Shown here in pieces: positions 16,771 through 23,890 of a stretch of 64,000 nt of DNA. The stretch lies in assembly GCA_003020965.1 (NCBI GenBank), contig PXRL01000012.1, positions 1-64,000 of the forward strand, read 5' to 3'. A program made the position numbers and the translations under genes. Position 1 is the stretch's first letter; each line of letters starts with the position of its first letter. This DNA is from Halobacteriales archaeon QS_4_69_225. Its GTDB lineage: Archaea > Halobacteriota > Halobacteria > Halobacteriales > Haloarculaceae. Under the pieces are notes generated by a model. That model was not told where the DNA came from, ran no database searches, and was given only the letters and a program-made list of their open reading frames with translations.

Positions 16771-17411
16771 CTCAAGAGACAGAGAACGATATACCGATGA
16801 TCACGCTCAAGACAGTCGACCGACTCGTCGGTCTCCTCGTTGTCGGGCTCATCCTGTTCGGGAGCTACAGCTGGTGGCAAGCGACGCGGCGGGCGCTCGC
16901 ACGGGACGGGATGATGAGCCAGATGATGGGGACGATGCCGGGGATGGACCCGATCTGGTATCTGTTCGGGACACTCGTTACGGTGAGCGTCGTACTTGGC
17001 GTCTATGTCGTGAGTCGAGAGCAGCTTGCTGATGTACTCTTAACATCGACGCCACCAAGTGAAGCGAACGCTGAGCATGATGAACCAGACGGATCTACGA
17101 GTCTCAGTGTCAATCCACCCGAGCATCCATCGGAGCAACCCCCACAAGAGTCGTCGGCGACCGATTCAACTCCGGATCGAACCTCGGCACTGACCGTTCT
17201 GCCGGAGGACGAGCGACGCGTTATCGACCCGATTCTGGAATCACCCGGTCTGACACAGGTTGAACTTCGCGCTCGGGCTGACTTCTCGAAAGCGAAAGTG
17301 AGCCAGACCGTCAGCGAACTCGAAGACCGAGGCTTGATCTACCGCGAAAAGCAGGGACGGACATATCGCGTCTATCCGGGAGAACTACTGAAGGAACAAC
17401 AGCAATCGTGA
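16767..17411 (+). CDS. Membrane-anchored winged-helix regulator
   Basis: 214 aa. Two N-terminal helices (about residues 19-37 and 60-82) flank a Met-rich loop (MMSQMMGTMPGMDP) that could touch copper. A disordered Pro/Ser/Glu linker covers 85-140. A C-terminal MarR/IclR-like winged helix (about 145-205) has LTQVELRARADFSKAKVSQTV and ELEDRGLIYREKQGRTYRV. This matches haloarchaeal helix-turn-helix proteins of the DUF7343 type. It is coupled by overlap to the 51-aa protein and sits after copA, so it may sense envelope copper; that is inference. Confidence 0.82.
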   Translation: MTQETENDIPMITLKTVDRLVGLLVVGLILFGSYSWWQATRRALARDGMMSQMMGTMPGMDPIWYLFGTLVTVSVVLGVYVVSREQLADVLLTSTPPSEANAEHDEPDGSTSLSVNPPEHPSEQPPQESSATDSTPDRTSALTVLPEDERRVIDPILESPGLTQVELRARADFSKAKVSQTVSELEDRGLIYREKQGRTYRVYPGELLKEQQQS

Positions 17412-17521
17412 TCGAAGTCGGACGATCCTCCCTGCTCGTCGTCGCCTATGCGACCGGCGTGCTCATGTTTTTGTCGACTCATAGCACCGAATCTATACCG
17501 TTAGGGAAGCCGTTGCTGTGA
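17408..17521 (+). CDS. Very short membrane peptide or gene fragment, 37 aa
   Basis: A GTG overlapping the stop of the HTH gene opens VIEVGRSSLLVVAYATGV, one hydrophobic helix, ending at TGA 17521. It could be a truncated remnant of a downstream membrane gene of the operon. No family recognised. Confidence 0.22.
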   Translation: MIEVGRSSLLVVAYATGVLMFLSTHSTESIPLGKPLL

Positions 17522-17544
17522 ACTGCCCCGGGTCACGTGGTTTG

Positions 17545-17587
17545 AGAGACCTTCGGTCTCTTGTCATTAATAGAAATCTTTGATTTC
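17545..17587. repeat. Pair of triloop hairpins
   Basis: AGAGACC pairs with GGTCTCT around TTC (17545-17561), and GAAATC pairs with GATTTC around TTT (17573-17587). The second shares its core with the hairpin at 1581-1601. Confidence 0.6.
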
Positions 17588-17735
17588 CCGCCAGCAGTCG
17601 AATTCCGTCGGAATCCGACAGTATCACGAGTCGGCTTCGCCGTCTCGGACGACCCCGAGGCAGTTGACCTGCTCTGCCTGTAGAAGACCGGTCACTGTCA
17701 AGGACGGCCGCGACAAACGATCCTATCTCACAAAC

Positions 17736-17759
17736 ACGTTCATATTGCTCTATGAACGT
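17736..17759. promoter_or_regulatory. Palindrome, candidate operator of the Met-rich protein gene
   Basis: ACGTTCATA and TATGAACGT form perfect 9-bp arms around a 6-base spacer, 82 nt before the ATG at 17842. The size and spacing suit a dimeric regulator. The half-site is not seen before copA or the HMA gene. Confidence 0.4.
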
Positions 17760-17841
17760 TCTGATCGATTCTGAGAGGACCGTTCACGCCCACAGGGATA
17801 AATCCGTAGCGCATCTATGTGGAGGTGTAGGTGACGACAAC

Positions 17842-18156
17842 ATGCGAAACTTCACACGAACTATATTGGCCGCTCTTGCGGTCCTCATGCTTGCCGTCGG
17901 CGGCGTTGCCGCTCACGGGAGTGACGGTACCGCTTCGGACCAAGATCCCGTCCCTGAGAACGCCTCGGCGGATGAACGGGGAACATGGATGGAACAACAT
18001 ATGACCGAGCACATGGGCGCGGATTCGGCCGCGCAGATGCAGGACCGGATGAGTATGAGCTACGAGCAGATGGGCTCCGTAATGAAGGGAATGATGGACG
18101 ACGAAGGGATGGATAATATGATGAATGAAAACGGGTCGGGAACGGGGTGTCACTAA
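17842..18156 (+). CDS. Secreted Met/His-rich putative metal-binding protein
   Basis: 104 aa. MRNFTRTILAALAVLMLAVG is a Sec-type signal peptide ending near VAAHG. The mature part is acidic and dense in methionine and histidine (MEQHMTEHMG, MQDRMSMSYEQM, MKGMMDDEGMDNMMNE), a composition that binds Cu(I) or Ag(I) outside the cell, as in bacterial PcoE/SilE-like proteins; homology to those is not claimed. It ends GTGCH. The start is set by the signal peptide and a GGAGGTG box 14 nt upstream. Its position next to copA supports a copper buffer role. Confidence 0.72.
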   Translation: MRNFTRTILAALAVLMLAVGGVAAHGSDGTASDQDPVPENASADERGTWMEQHMTEHMGADSAAQMQDRMSMSYEQMGSVMKGMMDDEGMDNMMNENGSGTGCH

Positions 18157-18405
18157 AAACCAAACGACGGAGATTGAAATTATAGAATGTACCCCAAGAT
18201 CACGCCTAATTTTCCGACGTGGACGCTTTGTTCACCGGATTTTGAGACCTATCCCGGCTGAAGATCAGGCAAAGAGGGTCGGGGACTCCGTAGATAGGGA
18301 CACGAATCAGGATACTCTGAAGTTGAGAACGCTGAAGTTCGTCAGATACGTCATCTCCGACGATGGAGCATATCACGAAATTGAGGCCTGGAACCCGCTC
18401 TCTAG

Positions 18406-19641
18406 TTATCCCTCGAAGGATAGCGCGGCGACGCGGCCGTCCCCGTACATGATCAGAATCTCACTACCTGGATCCTCGTCGATGTCCGCCAGTACCGGAT
18501 ACGTCCAGATGGGAGTCTCGCGTTCGTAGGTCGCCAGTTGCTCACCGGAGGATGGATCGAGTACGTACACCACTCCCTCCTGCGTCCCGACCACTAACTC
18601 GGGAGATCGGTCGCCACCGATGTCGCCCAGCGTCGGTGGCGGCATGATGCGATTCTCGCCAGGGAACTGCGTTGACCATTCGTCGGTTCCGTCGCTGGCG
18701 TCAAGCGCCTGGACCGTGCCCCCGCTGAGACCGAGATACACCTCGTCAGTACCGTCCCCGTCTCCGTCTCCGACCGAGTGCATCTTTGAGATGGTATCGA
18801 GGCTCCGCGACCAAATCGTCCCGCCGTCGTCACCGTCAAGTGCAACTACATCATCGTTACTGGCGACGAATAGCTCCGGCGCTTTGCCGTCGTCCGCCTG
18901 CCCCGTAACTAAGAATTGTGCCGATATGTCCTTCTCCCAAAGGAGCTCGCCATCAGCTTCGTAGAGGTAGATCGCATCACCGGTGCCGACTGCGATTTCA
19001 GGGTCGCCGTCGCCGTCGAAATCTGCAATCTGTGGATCGGCCCACGTAGACGAGTCGTGATTTCGGTCCCAAGCGGTCGTCCCGTTCGAACGTACGACGA
19101 ATAGCCCACCCTGCAAATCCACGACGACTACCTCCTTACCGTCACCGGGAAGGAGATTCGCGGTGGCGGGCTTACTGTAGCCGAGGGAGGTAGTTGGATG
19201 CCGCCATCTCTCCGCCCCCGTGTCGGCGTCGTGGGCTACAAGCCTCTGATCGCCGGTCGCTGAGAGTACTTCGGGAGTACCATCCCCGTCGATGTCGTCG
19301 ATCGCTGGCTCCGTAAGCGCGTGGTTCGTGCAGTTCTCGGCGGGAAGGCCCGCTTGCCGCTCCGCATCCCCGTTTGAGGGATCAAGCCACACGAGCGCAC
19401 ACGACGTATCCGTTACTCCCTCTATCGTACTCAATTCGTTGATCGGGGCGACGATAATCGTCTCGTTTTCCAGCTCCGTTGCCATCATGGGGTGATGGTT
19501 CTGCTGATAATTTCGCGACGTATCCGAAACCCATCGTTCAGAGAGGGTTCCGCTTCCAGACGTCTCTGCAAAGGCGTAGAATCCACCCCCAACGAGAAGC
19601 ACGAATAGAGCTACGACGAGAACCGCTGTGGAGGTACGCAT
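18406..19641 (-). CDS. Secreted FG-GAP/PQQ-like beta-propeller protein
   Basis: 411 aa from MRTSTAVLVVALFVLLVGGG, a signal or anchor helix. The rest is a propeller of repeated blades, many with calcium-binding DxDxDGxxE loops (DIDGDGTPEVL, DFDGDGDPEIAVG, DGDGDGTDEVYLG) alternating with LxWxxxxGxxxW-type PQQ blades. It acts outside the cell; ligand unknown. The start is 19641, not the upstream ATG at 19674, because a TATA-like T-rich box (complement of 19661-19670) covers the latter and leaves this ATG about 20 nt downstream. Confidence 0.82.
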   Translation of the reverse strand: MRTSTAVLVVALFVLLVGGGFYAFAETSGSGTLSERWVSDTSRNYQQNHHPMMATELENETIIVAPINELSTIEGVTDTSCALVWLDPSNGDAERQAGLPAENCTNHALTEPAIDDIDGDGTPEVLSATGDQRLVAHDADTGAERWRHPTTSLGYSKPATANLLPGDGKEVVVVDLQGGLFVVRSNGTTAWDRNHDSSTWADPQIADFDGDGDPEIAVGTGDAIYLYEADGELLWEKDISAQFLVTGQADDGKAPELFVASNDDVVALDGDDGGTIWSRSLDTISKMHSVGDGDGDGTDEVYLGLSGGTVQALDASDGTDEWSTQFPGENRIMPPPTLGDIGGDRSPELVVGTQEGVVYVLDPSSGEQLATYERETPIWTYPVLADIDEDPGSEILIMYGDGRVAALSFEG

Positions 19642-19660
19642 CAACCGAGAGTACGACTCC

Positions 19661-19670
19661 AAAATAAAAA
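19661..19670 (-). promoter_or_regulatory. TATA-like box of the propeller gene
   Basis: TTTTTATTTT on the minus strand, 20-29 nt before the ATG at 19641. It implies a leaderless mRNA and decides the start codon. Confidence 0.5.
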
Positions 19671-19741
19671 GCATAGCTACATACGCCTCTCCCGGCCAAA
19701 AACAGGCAAACTAAGAGGCTACACCACCCACCTCCCGGATA

Positions 19742-21094
19742 ATGGGCGCTTTTCATCGGATTCATCGCCTCGGAGTCATACTCATCTTTCTCCTCTTGGT
19801 GCCCGGTATAGCGAGCGCACACGAGATATCCGGCCAGTTCGAGGCACCCCTGCCACTGACTCTCCTTTTCAGCGGTGCTGCTGTGACCGTGGGAGTCACC
19901 GCTTTCATGCTCGCATTCGCCGTCGAGGAACCGCTCGCTGACGCCGTCCTCGAACCCCGCTTTTCGATATCTCCCCCAGTAGCTGCTGGCCTTCGGGTGA
20001 CGGCTCGTGGACTGTTCTTTCTCGCGTTCGTTCTCACGCTGGTAACTGGCCTTCTTGCGAGACAGGTCCAGGCGGAGAATTTTGCGACGATCTTCGTCTG
20101 GGCCGTCTGGCTCAAGGGCATCGCACTCATGGCGGCGATCACTGGGAGTCCGTGGCGCGTCCTCTCACCCTGGCGGGCCCTCTACGACGTGCTCAGCCGT
20201 CTTGAGAGACGACCGATCGCCGTACTCGGTGACTATCCCTCGTGGCTTGGCGTGGGACCAGCACTCATCGGGTATCTGTTCTGGATCGGCATCATCGAGA
20301 ATCTCACCGTCATCCCTAGATCACCGAACTCGACCGTTCTCCTGCTCATCGGATACACGACAGTGATGCTTGTCGGTGGCCTGCTGTTCGGTCCGGAATG
20401 GTTCCGGAAGGCGGACGTGCTTTCCGTTCTCTATCGGCTGTTCGGGCGGGTGTCTCCGGTGTATGCGACCCGTACGGAGACGGGTGGGTATCGAATCGAA
20501 TTTAGAGGTCCCTGGCAGGGCTGTACGCGATCCGTATACGGACTCGCCGTTGCCGGCTTCGTGATCGCAACCGTCTACACGGTGAGTTTCGACGGATTCA
20601 CCAGCACGCCCGAGTATCAGACGATTCTGTTAGAAGTGCAGAGGATATTCGACGTCGGTCCAACCGTCGCTGTACTGCTCTATCTCGTCGGGTTTCTGGG
20701 ATTCATCGCAGCGTTTGCCGTGACAATCGTGCTTACCGGATGGCTCGCTGACGAGCCGAGTTCAGACTGGCGACGTACGGCATTCGCGTTCGCGCCGACA
20801 GTTCTTCCCATCGCCGTCGCCTACGAGGTCGCCCACAACTATCCGTTCGTGCTGGCCAACGCGGGGCAGCTACCGGCGACGCTCTGGCCGTTCTTCGGCC
20901 TCGGTCGCGAACCGACGTTCGACCTGCTGTGGTGGCTTACTGTATCTCAGCCGGTACGAGACTACACGGAAAGCACGGAGAGCCCACGGTCCACTCGTCG
21001 TCCTGATGATCGGCTATACCGTCCTCTCGCTGTGGATCATCTCCCGACCCGTTGTGACTGGATAACGCAATCATTGAGATCCTCCCCGCGCTAA
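19742..21094 (+). CDS. Polytopic membrane protein with frameshifted C-terminus
   Basis: 450 aa reading. A signal peptide ends near ASAHEISG, then about eight to ten hydrophobic helices follow. After FDLLWWLTVSQPV (about nt 20960) the frame turns hydrophilic and irregular (DYTESTESPRSTRRPDD). The neighbouring frame then reads GPLVVLMIGYTVLSLWIISR then PVVTG-stop, ending at about 21064, an obvious last membrane helix. So the gene has a frameshift, probably with a small deletion, near 20960-20990. Divergent from the propeller gene. Family not named by me; the topology suggests a haloarchaeal transporter-like or heme/copper-related membrane protein, unproven. Confidence 0.65.
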   Translation: MGAFHRIHRLGVILIFLLLVPGIASAHEISGQFEAPLPLTLLFSGAAVTVGVTAFMLAFAVEEPLADAVLEPRFSISPPVAAGLRVTARGLFFLAFVLTLVTGLLARQVQAENFATIFVWAVWLKGIALMAAITGSPWRVLSPWRALYDVLSRLERRPIAVLGDYPSWLGVGPALIGYLFWIGIIENLTVIPRSPNSTVLLLIGYTTVMLVGGLLFGPEWFRKADVLSVLYRLFGRVSPVYATRTETGGYRIEFRGPWQGCTRSVYGLAVAGFVIATVYTVSFDGFTSTPEYQTILLEVQRIFDVGPTVAVLLYLVGFLGFIAAFAVTIVLTGWLADEPSSDWRRTAFAFAPTVLPIAVAYEVAHNYPFVLANAGQLPATLWPFFGLGREPTFDLLWWLTVSQPVRDYTESTESPRSTRRPDDRLYRPLAVDHLPTRCDWITQSLRSSPR

Positions 21095-21106
21095 AAACTT
21101 GATTTG

Positions 21107-21490
21107 GTGAATACGACGGCTACGACCAGTGACTCGTCGGTTTCCTTCGAGGAAATCGGCACGCGACCAGACGACATGAATGTACCATCGGACAGTAGAT
21201 CGACGACCTCGTCGCCGGCGTCGACGACGTACAGGCCAGCGCGGAATTCCAAGGGTGGCTCGATGTCCAGAGTCGGTTCCACGACTACTCTTACCGGAGC
21301 ACGCTCCTCATCAAACAACAGTGCCCCGAGGCGACTCGCGTGGCGGGCTACCGAACGTGGCAGGAGGAGTTCGACCGGTACGTCCAGGAGGGCGAGTCGG
21401 CGATCTGGATCCGGGCGCCGATCATCACGAGTAAGTGCCCGAAGTGCGAGAACTCGCCGAACTCTCCATCGAACACGTTCCATGATCGTC
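21107..21490 (+). pseudogene. ArdC-like antirestriction/ssDNA-binding protein, N-terminal remnant
   Basis: Translation from GTG 21107 gives VNTTATTSDSSVSFEEI to about TRPDDMN, then shifts frame near 21180, passes an in-frame TAG, and continues IDDLVAGVDDVQASAEFQGW, RFHDYSYRSTLLIKQQCPEA, GYRTWQEEFDRYVQEGESAI and WIRAPI, ending after CPKCEN. These are hallmarks of the N-terminal ArdC domain found on haloarchaeal plasmids and integrated elements. The frameshift, the stop and the loss of the metallopeptidase half mark it as dead. It signals a mobile element once present here. Confidence 0.72.
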
Positions 21491-21714
21491 GGCCGCCCGC
21501 TTCGCCAGAGTCCGGCCAGAGTGGCCTTCAACGACCACGTGATCCACTCATACTGGTCTTTTTATATGGAGTATTTAGTTACACACCAATCACTTCTGAC
21601 GTTTGTTTTACCGGCAAACGCCACTGGTAGTCGGGCCTTCTGGTATAAACGACTTCCTGAACAGGTGTGTATATCAGTTCTAGACTATCCAACTACGGAC
21701 TGACATTACGCTCG

Positions 21715-22434
21715 TTACGGGCCCGAGTCCGCTCGTTCGAGCCGTCGTAGAACCGGAATCTCGTCGAGTCGTTCTTCGTCGAGAACGTCCCAGTCGAGCC
21801 CCGTGGGCTTACTGTCTGCAGCGTCCGTTCGAATCGGTCGCTCCGGGGTGAATATCCAGTCCATTGGCACGTCCTGTGGCGTCGTAGGAATCGCTTCGTC
21901 GACGACTTGGATCTCGTGCGCCGTCGTGACGGTGACGGTATCGTCGTCCACCAGTCCGAACTCCCGCAGAACGGCGAACTCAAGGTCGCTGTATCCCTCG
22001 CCCTTGCCGACCCGTTCGCCGCGTTCGGTCACCGCGACGCTCCCGGAGACGATCAGATCGACGGTGTCCATCTCGTCGGGGCCGACCTGCGTGCCGAGTT
22101 CGGAGGACCCACCGATCGTCGTCGCGTGGTCGATGTCCTCTATCTCGCTCGGGTCCAGTCGCAGGAAGCACTTCTCGTCCCGCAGCCGAGGGACTGCCAT
22201 GTAGACGACCGTGCCGGCCTCCAGCGCCCGCCGACGAACCGGTCGCTGTGGCGAATCGGGGTTCGATTTGATGACGTCCGCACGCTTCCACGCTTCGGTG
22301 TCCTCGAGTCGTTCGGCGGCCCGCTCTGCCCCGGCAAAGTTGGGAATTCTGCCATGCGGTGGAAACGGAAACCGTGCTGCTCCGCTCTCCTCTAACTCGT
22401 TCCAGACCCGTTCCCGGAGTTCCTGTTTTTCCAT
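21715..22434 (-). CDS. 5-formyltetrahydrofolate cyclo-ligase family protein
   Basis: 239 aa, haloarchaeal length for this family. The N-terminus MEKQELRERVWNELEESG then FPFPPHGRIPNFAGAE is typical, as are VIKSNPDSPQRPVRRRALE and the glycine-rich GKGEGYSDLEFAVLREFG, which holds the ATP/folate site motif. It converts 5-formyl-THF to 5,10-methenyl-THF in the cytosol. A few residues may make it the archaeal MTHFS-like variant of uncertain substrate. It is monocistronic, and a decayed paralogous N-terminus lies directly upstream. Confidence 0.88.
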   Translation of the reverse strand: MEKQELRERVWNELEESGAARFPFPPHGRIPNFAGAERAAERLEDTEAWKRADVIKSNPDSPQRPVRRRALEAGTVVYMAVPRLRDEKCFLRLDPSEIEDIDHATTIGGSSELGTQVGPDEMDTVDLIVSGSVAVTERGERVGKGEGYSDLEFAVLREFGLVDDDTVTVTTAHEIQVVDEAIPTTPQDVPMDWIFTPERPIRTDAADSKPTGLDWDVLDEERLDEIPVLRRLERADSGP

Positions 22435-22473
22435 GTCTCTCGTTACGGCCCGCGGTATTAGTACGCTCTCACC

Positions 22474-22557
22474 TCACGGCGGAAACGGAGGCCGTGCCGT
22501 TCCGCTCTCGTCGAGTTCGTTCTACGCCGCCTCCCGGATCGCGTTCTCGTCGGGCAT
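22474..22557 (-). pseudogene. Remnant of a second 5-formyl-THF cyclo-ligase N-terminus
   Basis: The minus strand reads MPDENAIREAA-stop, NELDESGTARPPFPP-stop. This matches RERVWNELEESGAARFPFPP of the neighbouring gene at both protein and DNA level (GGCGGAAACGGA against GGTGGAAACGGA, both followed by CCGTGC). Two stops and truncation show it is dead. It lies 1 base from the end of the DUF420 gene. Confidence 0.6.
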
Positions 22558-22558
22558 C

Positions 22559-23161
22559 TCAGGCGCCGCCCCTGACGAACTCGATGTGTTGGGGGCCGTA
22601 GAAGAACGCCAGCATGAGGTAGGCGACGACCCCGAGGACGAGGCTGACGAGCCAGGCGGAGACGGCGACGCGGCCGACCGTCGCGTGGGCGGTCTCCCGC
22701 AGTTCGGCGGTGGTGTGGGTCAGCCCCAGCGTCACCTGATAGAGGACCAGCGGCACCGACACCACCGACAGCAGGATGTGGATTCCGAGCATCCCGAGGT
22801 AGTAGCTGCGCAGCGGCGCGCCTGCGACGATCTCCTTGCGACCGCCGCCGCCGGTCTTCAGCAGGTAGAGCACGAGGAACACGAGGATGAGCGAGAACGC
22901 CGCGGCCATCGCCGCCCGGTGTTTCCGGACCTCGCCGTTGCGGATCCAGCGGACGCCGGCCAGCAGACAGCCGACGGTGAGGGAGTTGACGACGGCGATG
23001 GCGGCCGCCAGAACGTCGACGGTCGACTCCGAAATCTCCGGATAGAGGCCGATGTCGCCGTACAGCGTCCCGACGACGACGACGTAGCCGACGACGGTCA
23101 GAACGGCCGTCAGCGCCCGCGGGTGTTCGCGGGCGAGGGCCGGGCCACGAACTGTCGACAT
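22559..23161 (-). CDS. DUF420 family membrane protein
   Basis: 200 aa with about five or six helices. It has the DUF420 pattern: LTAVLTVVGYVVVVGTLYG, conserved histidines in KHRAAMAAAF and GIHILLSVVSVPLVLYQV, and HATVGRVAVSAWLVSLVLG. DUF420 proteins are often near cytochrome oxidase genes, and some are thought to help oxidase or heme/copper assembly; no oxidase is in this window. I start at MSTVRGPA (23161); an in-frame ATG 3 codons earlier is also possible. The 48-aa upstream extension of the frame looks non-coding. Confidence 0.88.
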   Translation of the reverse strand: MSTVRGPALAREHPRALTAVLTVVGYVVVVGTLYGDIGLYPEISESTVDVLAAAIAVVNSLTVGCLLAGVRWIRNGEVRKHRAAMAAAFSLILVFLVLYLLKTGGGGRKEIVAGAPLRSYYLGMLGIHILLSVVSVPLVLYQVTLGLTHTTAELRETAHATVGRVAVSAWLVSLVLGVVAYLMLAFFYGPQHIEFVRGGA

Positions 23162-23529
23162 ATCCGGCATTCGGCGCCGGCGGTCAAGGAGGCTTCGCTT
23201 TCCTGTCCGTCGGCGATCACGTTTAGCTACGCGAGAGCCGGCCGGCGTCGGGCGGGACCTCGAACGGGGCCGACCGCTCGCGGAGCGAGTCCGAGCGAGC
23301 GTAGCGAGAGCGGCCTCGAGGCGGAGCGGCGTCCTCGCGAGTGAAGCGAGCGAGGGCTCGGCAGAGCGTCGCTCTACCGGCGAGCAAAGCGAGTCGTGAG
23401 CCGCAGCCCGCGAGCGGGAGAAGGCGTTTGCGTACGCCGCCGTCACCGCCGAACGACGCTACTCCCCCCGACCAAACACCATCGCGCCGACGGCCCGGAG
23501 GCTTTTGTTCGCTGGCGAGAAGGGCCGAC
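23162..23529. other. Intergenic region with inverted-repeat arm and GAGCG-rich repeats
   Basis: 368 bases with no gene. The first 60 after 23220 are one arm of a long inverted repeat shared with 25610-25677. From about 23275 to 23405 short repeats built on GAGCGNAGCGAG and CGAGTGAAGCGAGCGAG recur, able to form many small hairpins. The acylphosphatase promoter must lie at the right end. Confidence 0.45.
23221..23279 (+). repeat. Long inverted repeat, left arm
   Basis: About 59 bases starting GTTTAGCTACGCGAGAGCC and ending GGGGCCGACCGCTCG. They match the reverse complement of 25610-25677 almost perfectly, apart from one or two substitutions and a 12-base insertion in the other arm. The two arms enclose acyP and nnr. 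Confidence 0.75.
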
Positions 23530-23808
23530 ATGGCCGACCGCATCAGAGCCCACGTCTTCGTCTCCGGCACGGTCCAGGGCGTCTACTACCGCGCGAACAC
23601 CCGCGACACCGCACGCGAGCGCGGCGTCGACGGCTGGGTCCGGAACCTCGAGGACGGCCGCGTCGAGGCCGTCTTCGAAGGCGACGAACCCGACGTCGAG
23701 GCGACGATCGAGTGGTGCCACACCGGTAGTCCGCAGGCGGTCGTCGACGACGTCGACGTCGAGTACGAACCGCCCGAGGGCGAGTCCGGTTTCGAGATAC
23801 GGTACTGA
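23530..23808 (+). CDS. acyP: Acylphosphatase
   Basis: 92 aa, the normal size. It hydrolyses acyl phosphates such as 1,3-bisphosphoglycerate in the cytosol. The signature is VSGTVQGVYYRANTRDTA, with the catalytic arginine, followed by GWVRNLEDGRVEAVFEG where the catalytic asparagine lies. Start at ATG 23530; the longer frame upstream is repeat DNA. It is followed 82 bases later by nnr on the same strand. Confidence 0.95.
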   Translation: MADRIRAHVFVSGTVQGVYYRANTRDTARERGVDGWVRNLEDGRVEAVFEGDEPDVEATIEWCHTGSPQAVVDDVDVEYEPPEGESGFEIRY

Positions 23809-23890
23809 GCAGACGACCGGGACGCGCGACGCAGGCCGACCACTCCGCAGCGCCGCAAGGGTTACCGCCCGACCGGACGAAAACACATCC

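Larger units (their letters stand above)
17522..17841. other. Intergenic stretch with palindromes
   Basis: 320 bases without a convincing gene. It contains two triloop hairpins (17545-17587), a 9-bp-arm palindrome (17736-17759), and a GGAGGTG Shine-Dalgarno-like sequence at 17821-17827 serving the gene at 17842. The frame of that gene is open upstream, but this part looks non-coding. Confidence 0.45.

Noticed and set aside
17590-17705. Possible transposase remnant on the minus strand (EQVNCLGVVRDGEADS)
   Set aside because: Too short and not matched to the TnpB or any family I can name.
18125-18529. A 134-codon frame after the Met-rich protein
   Set aside because: It overlaps the propeller gene antisense, and its sequence has no recognisable features.
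21091-21531. A 146-codon minus-strand frame over the ArdC remnant
   Set aside because: The plus strand carries recognisable ArdC sequence in two frames; the minus frame is its shadow.
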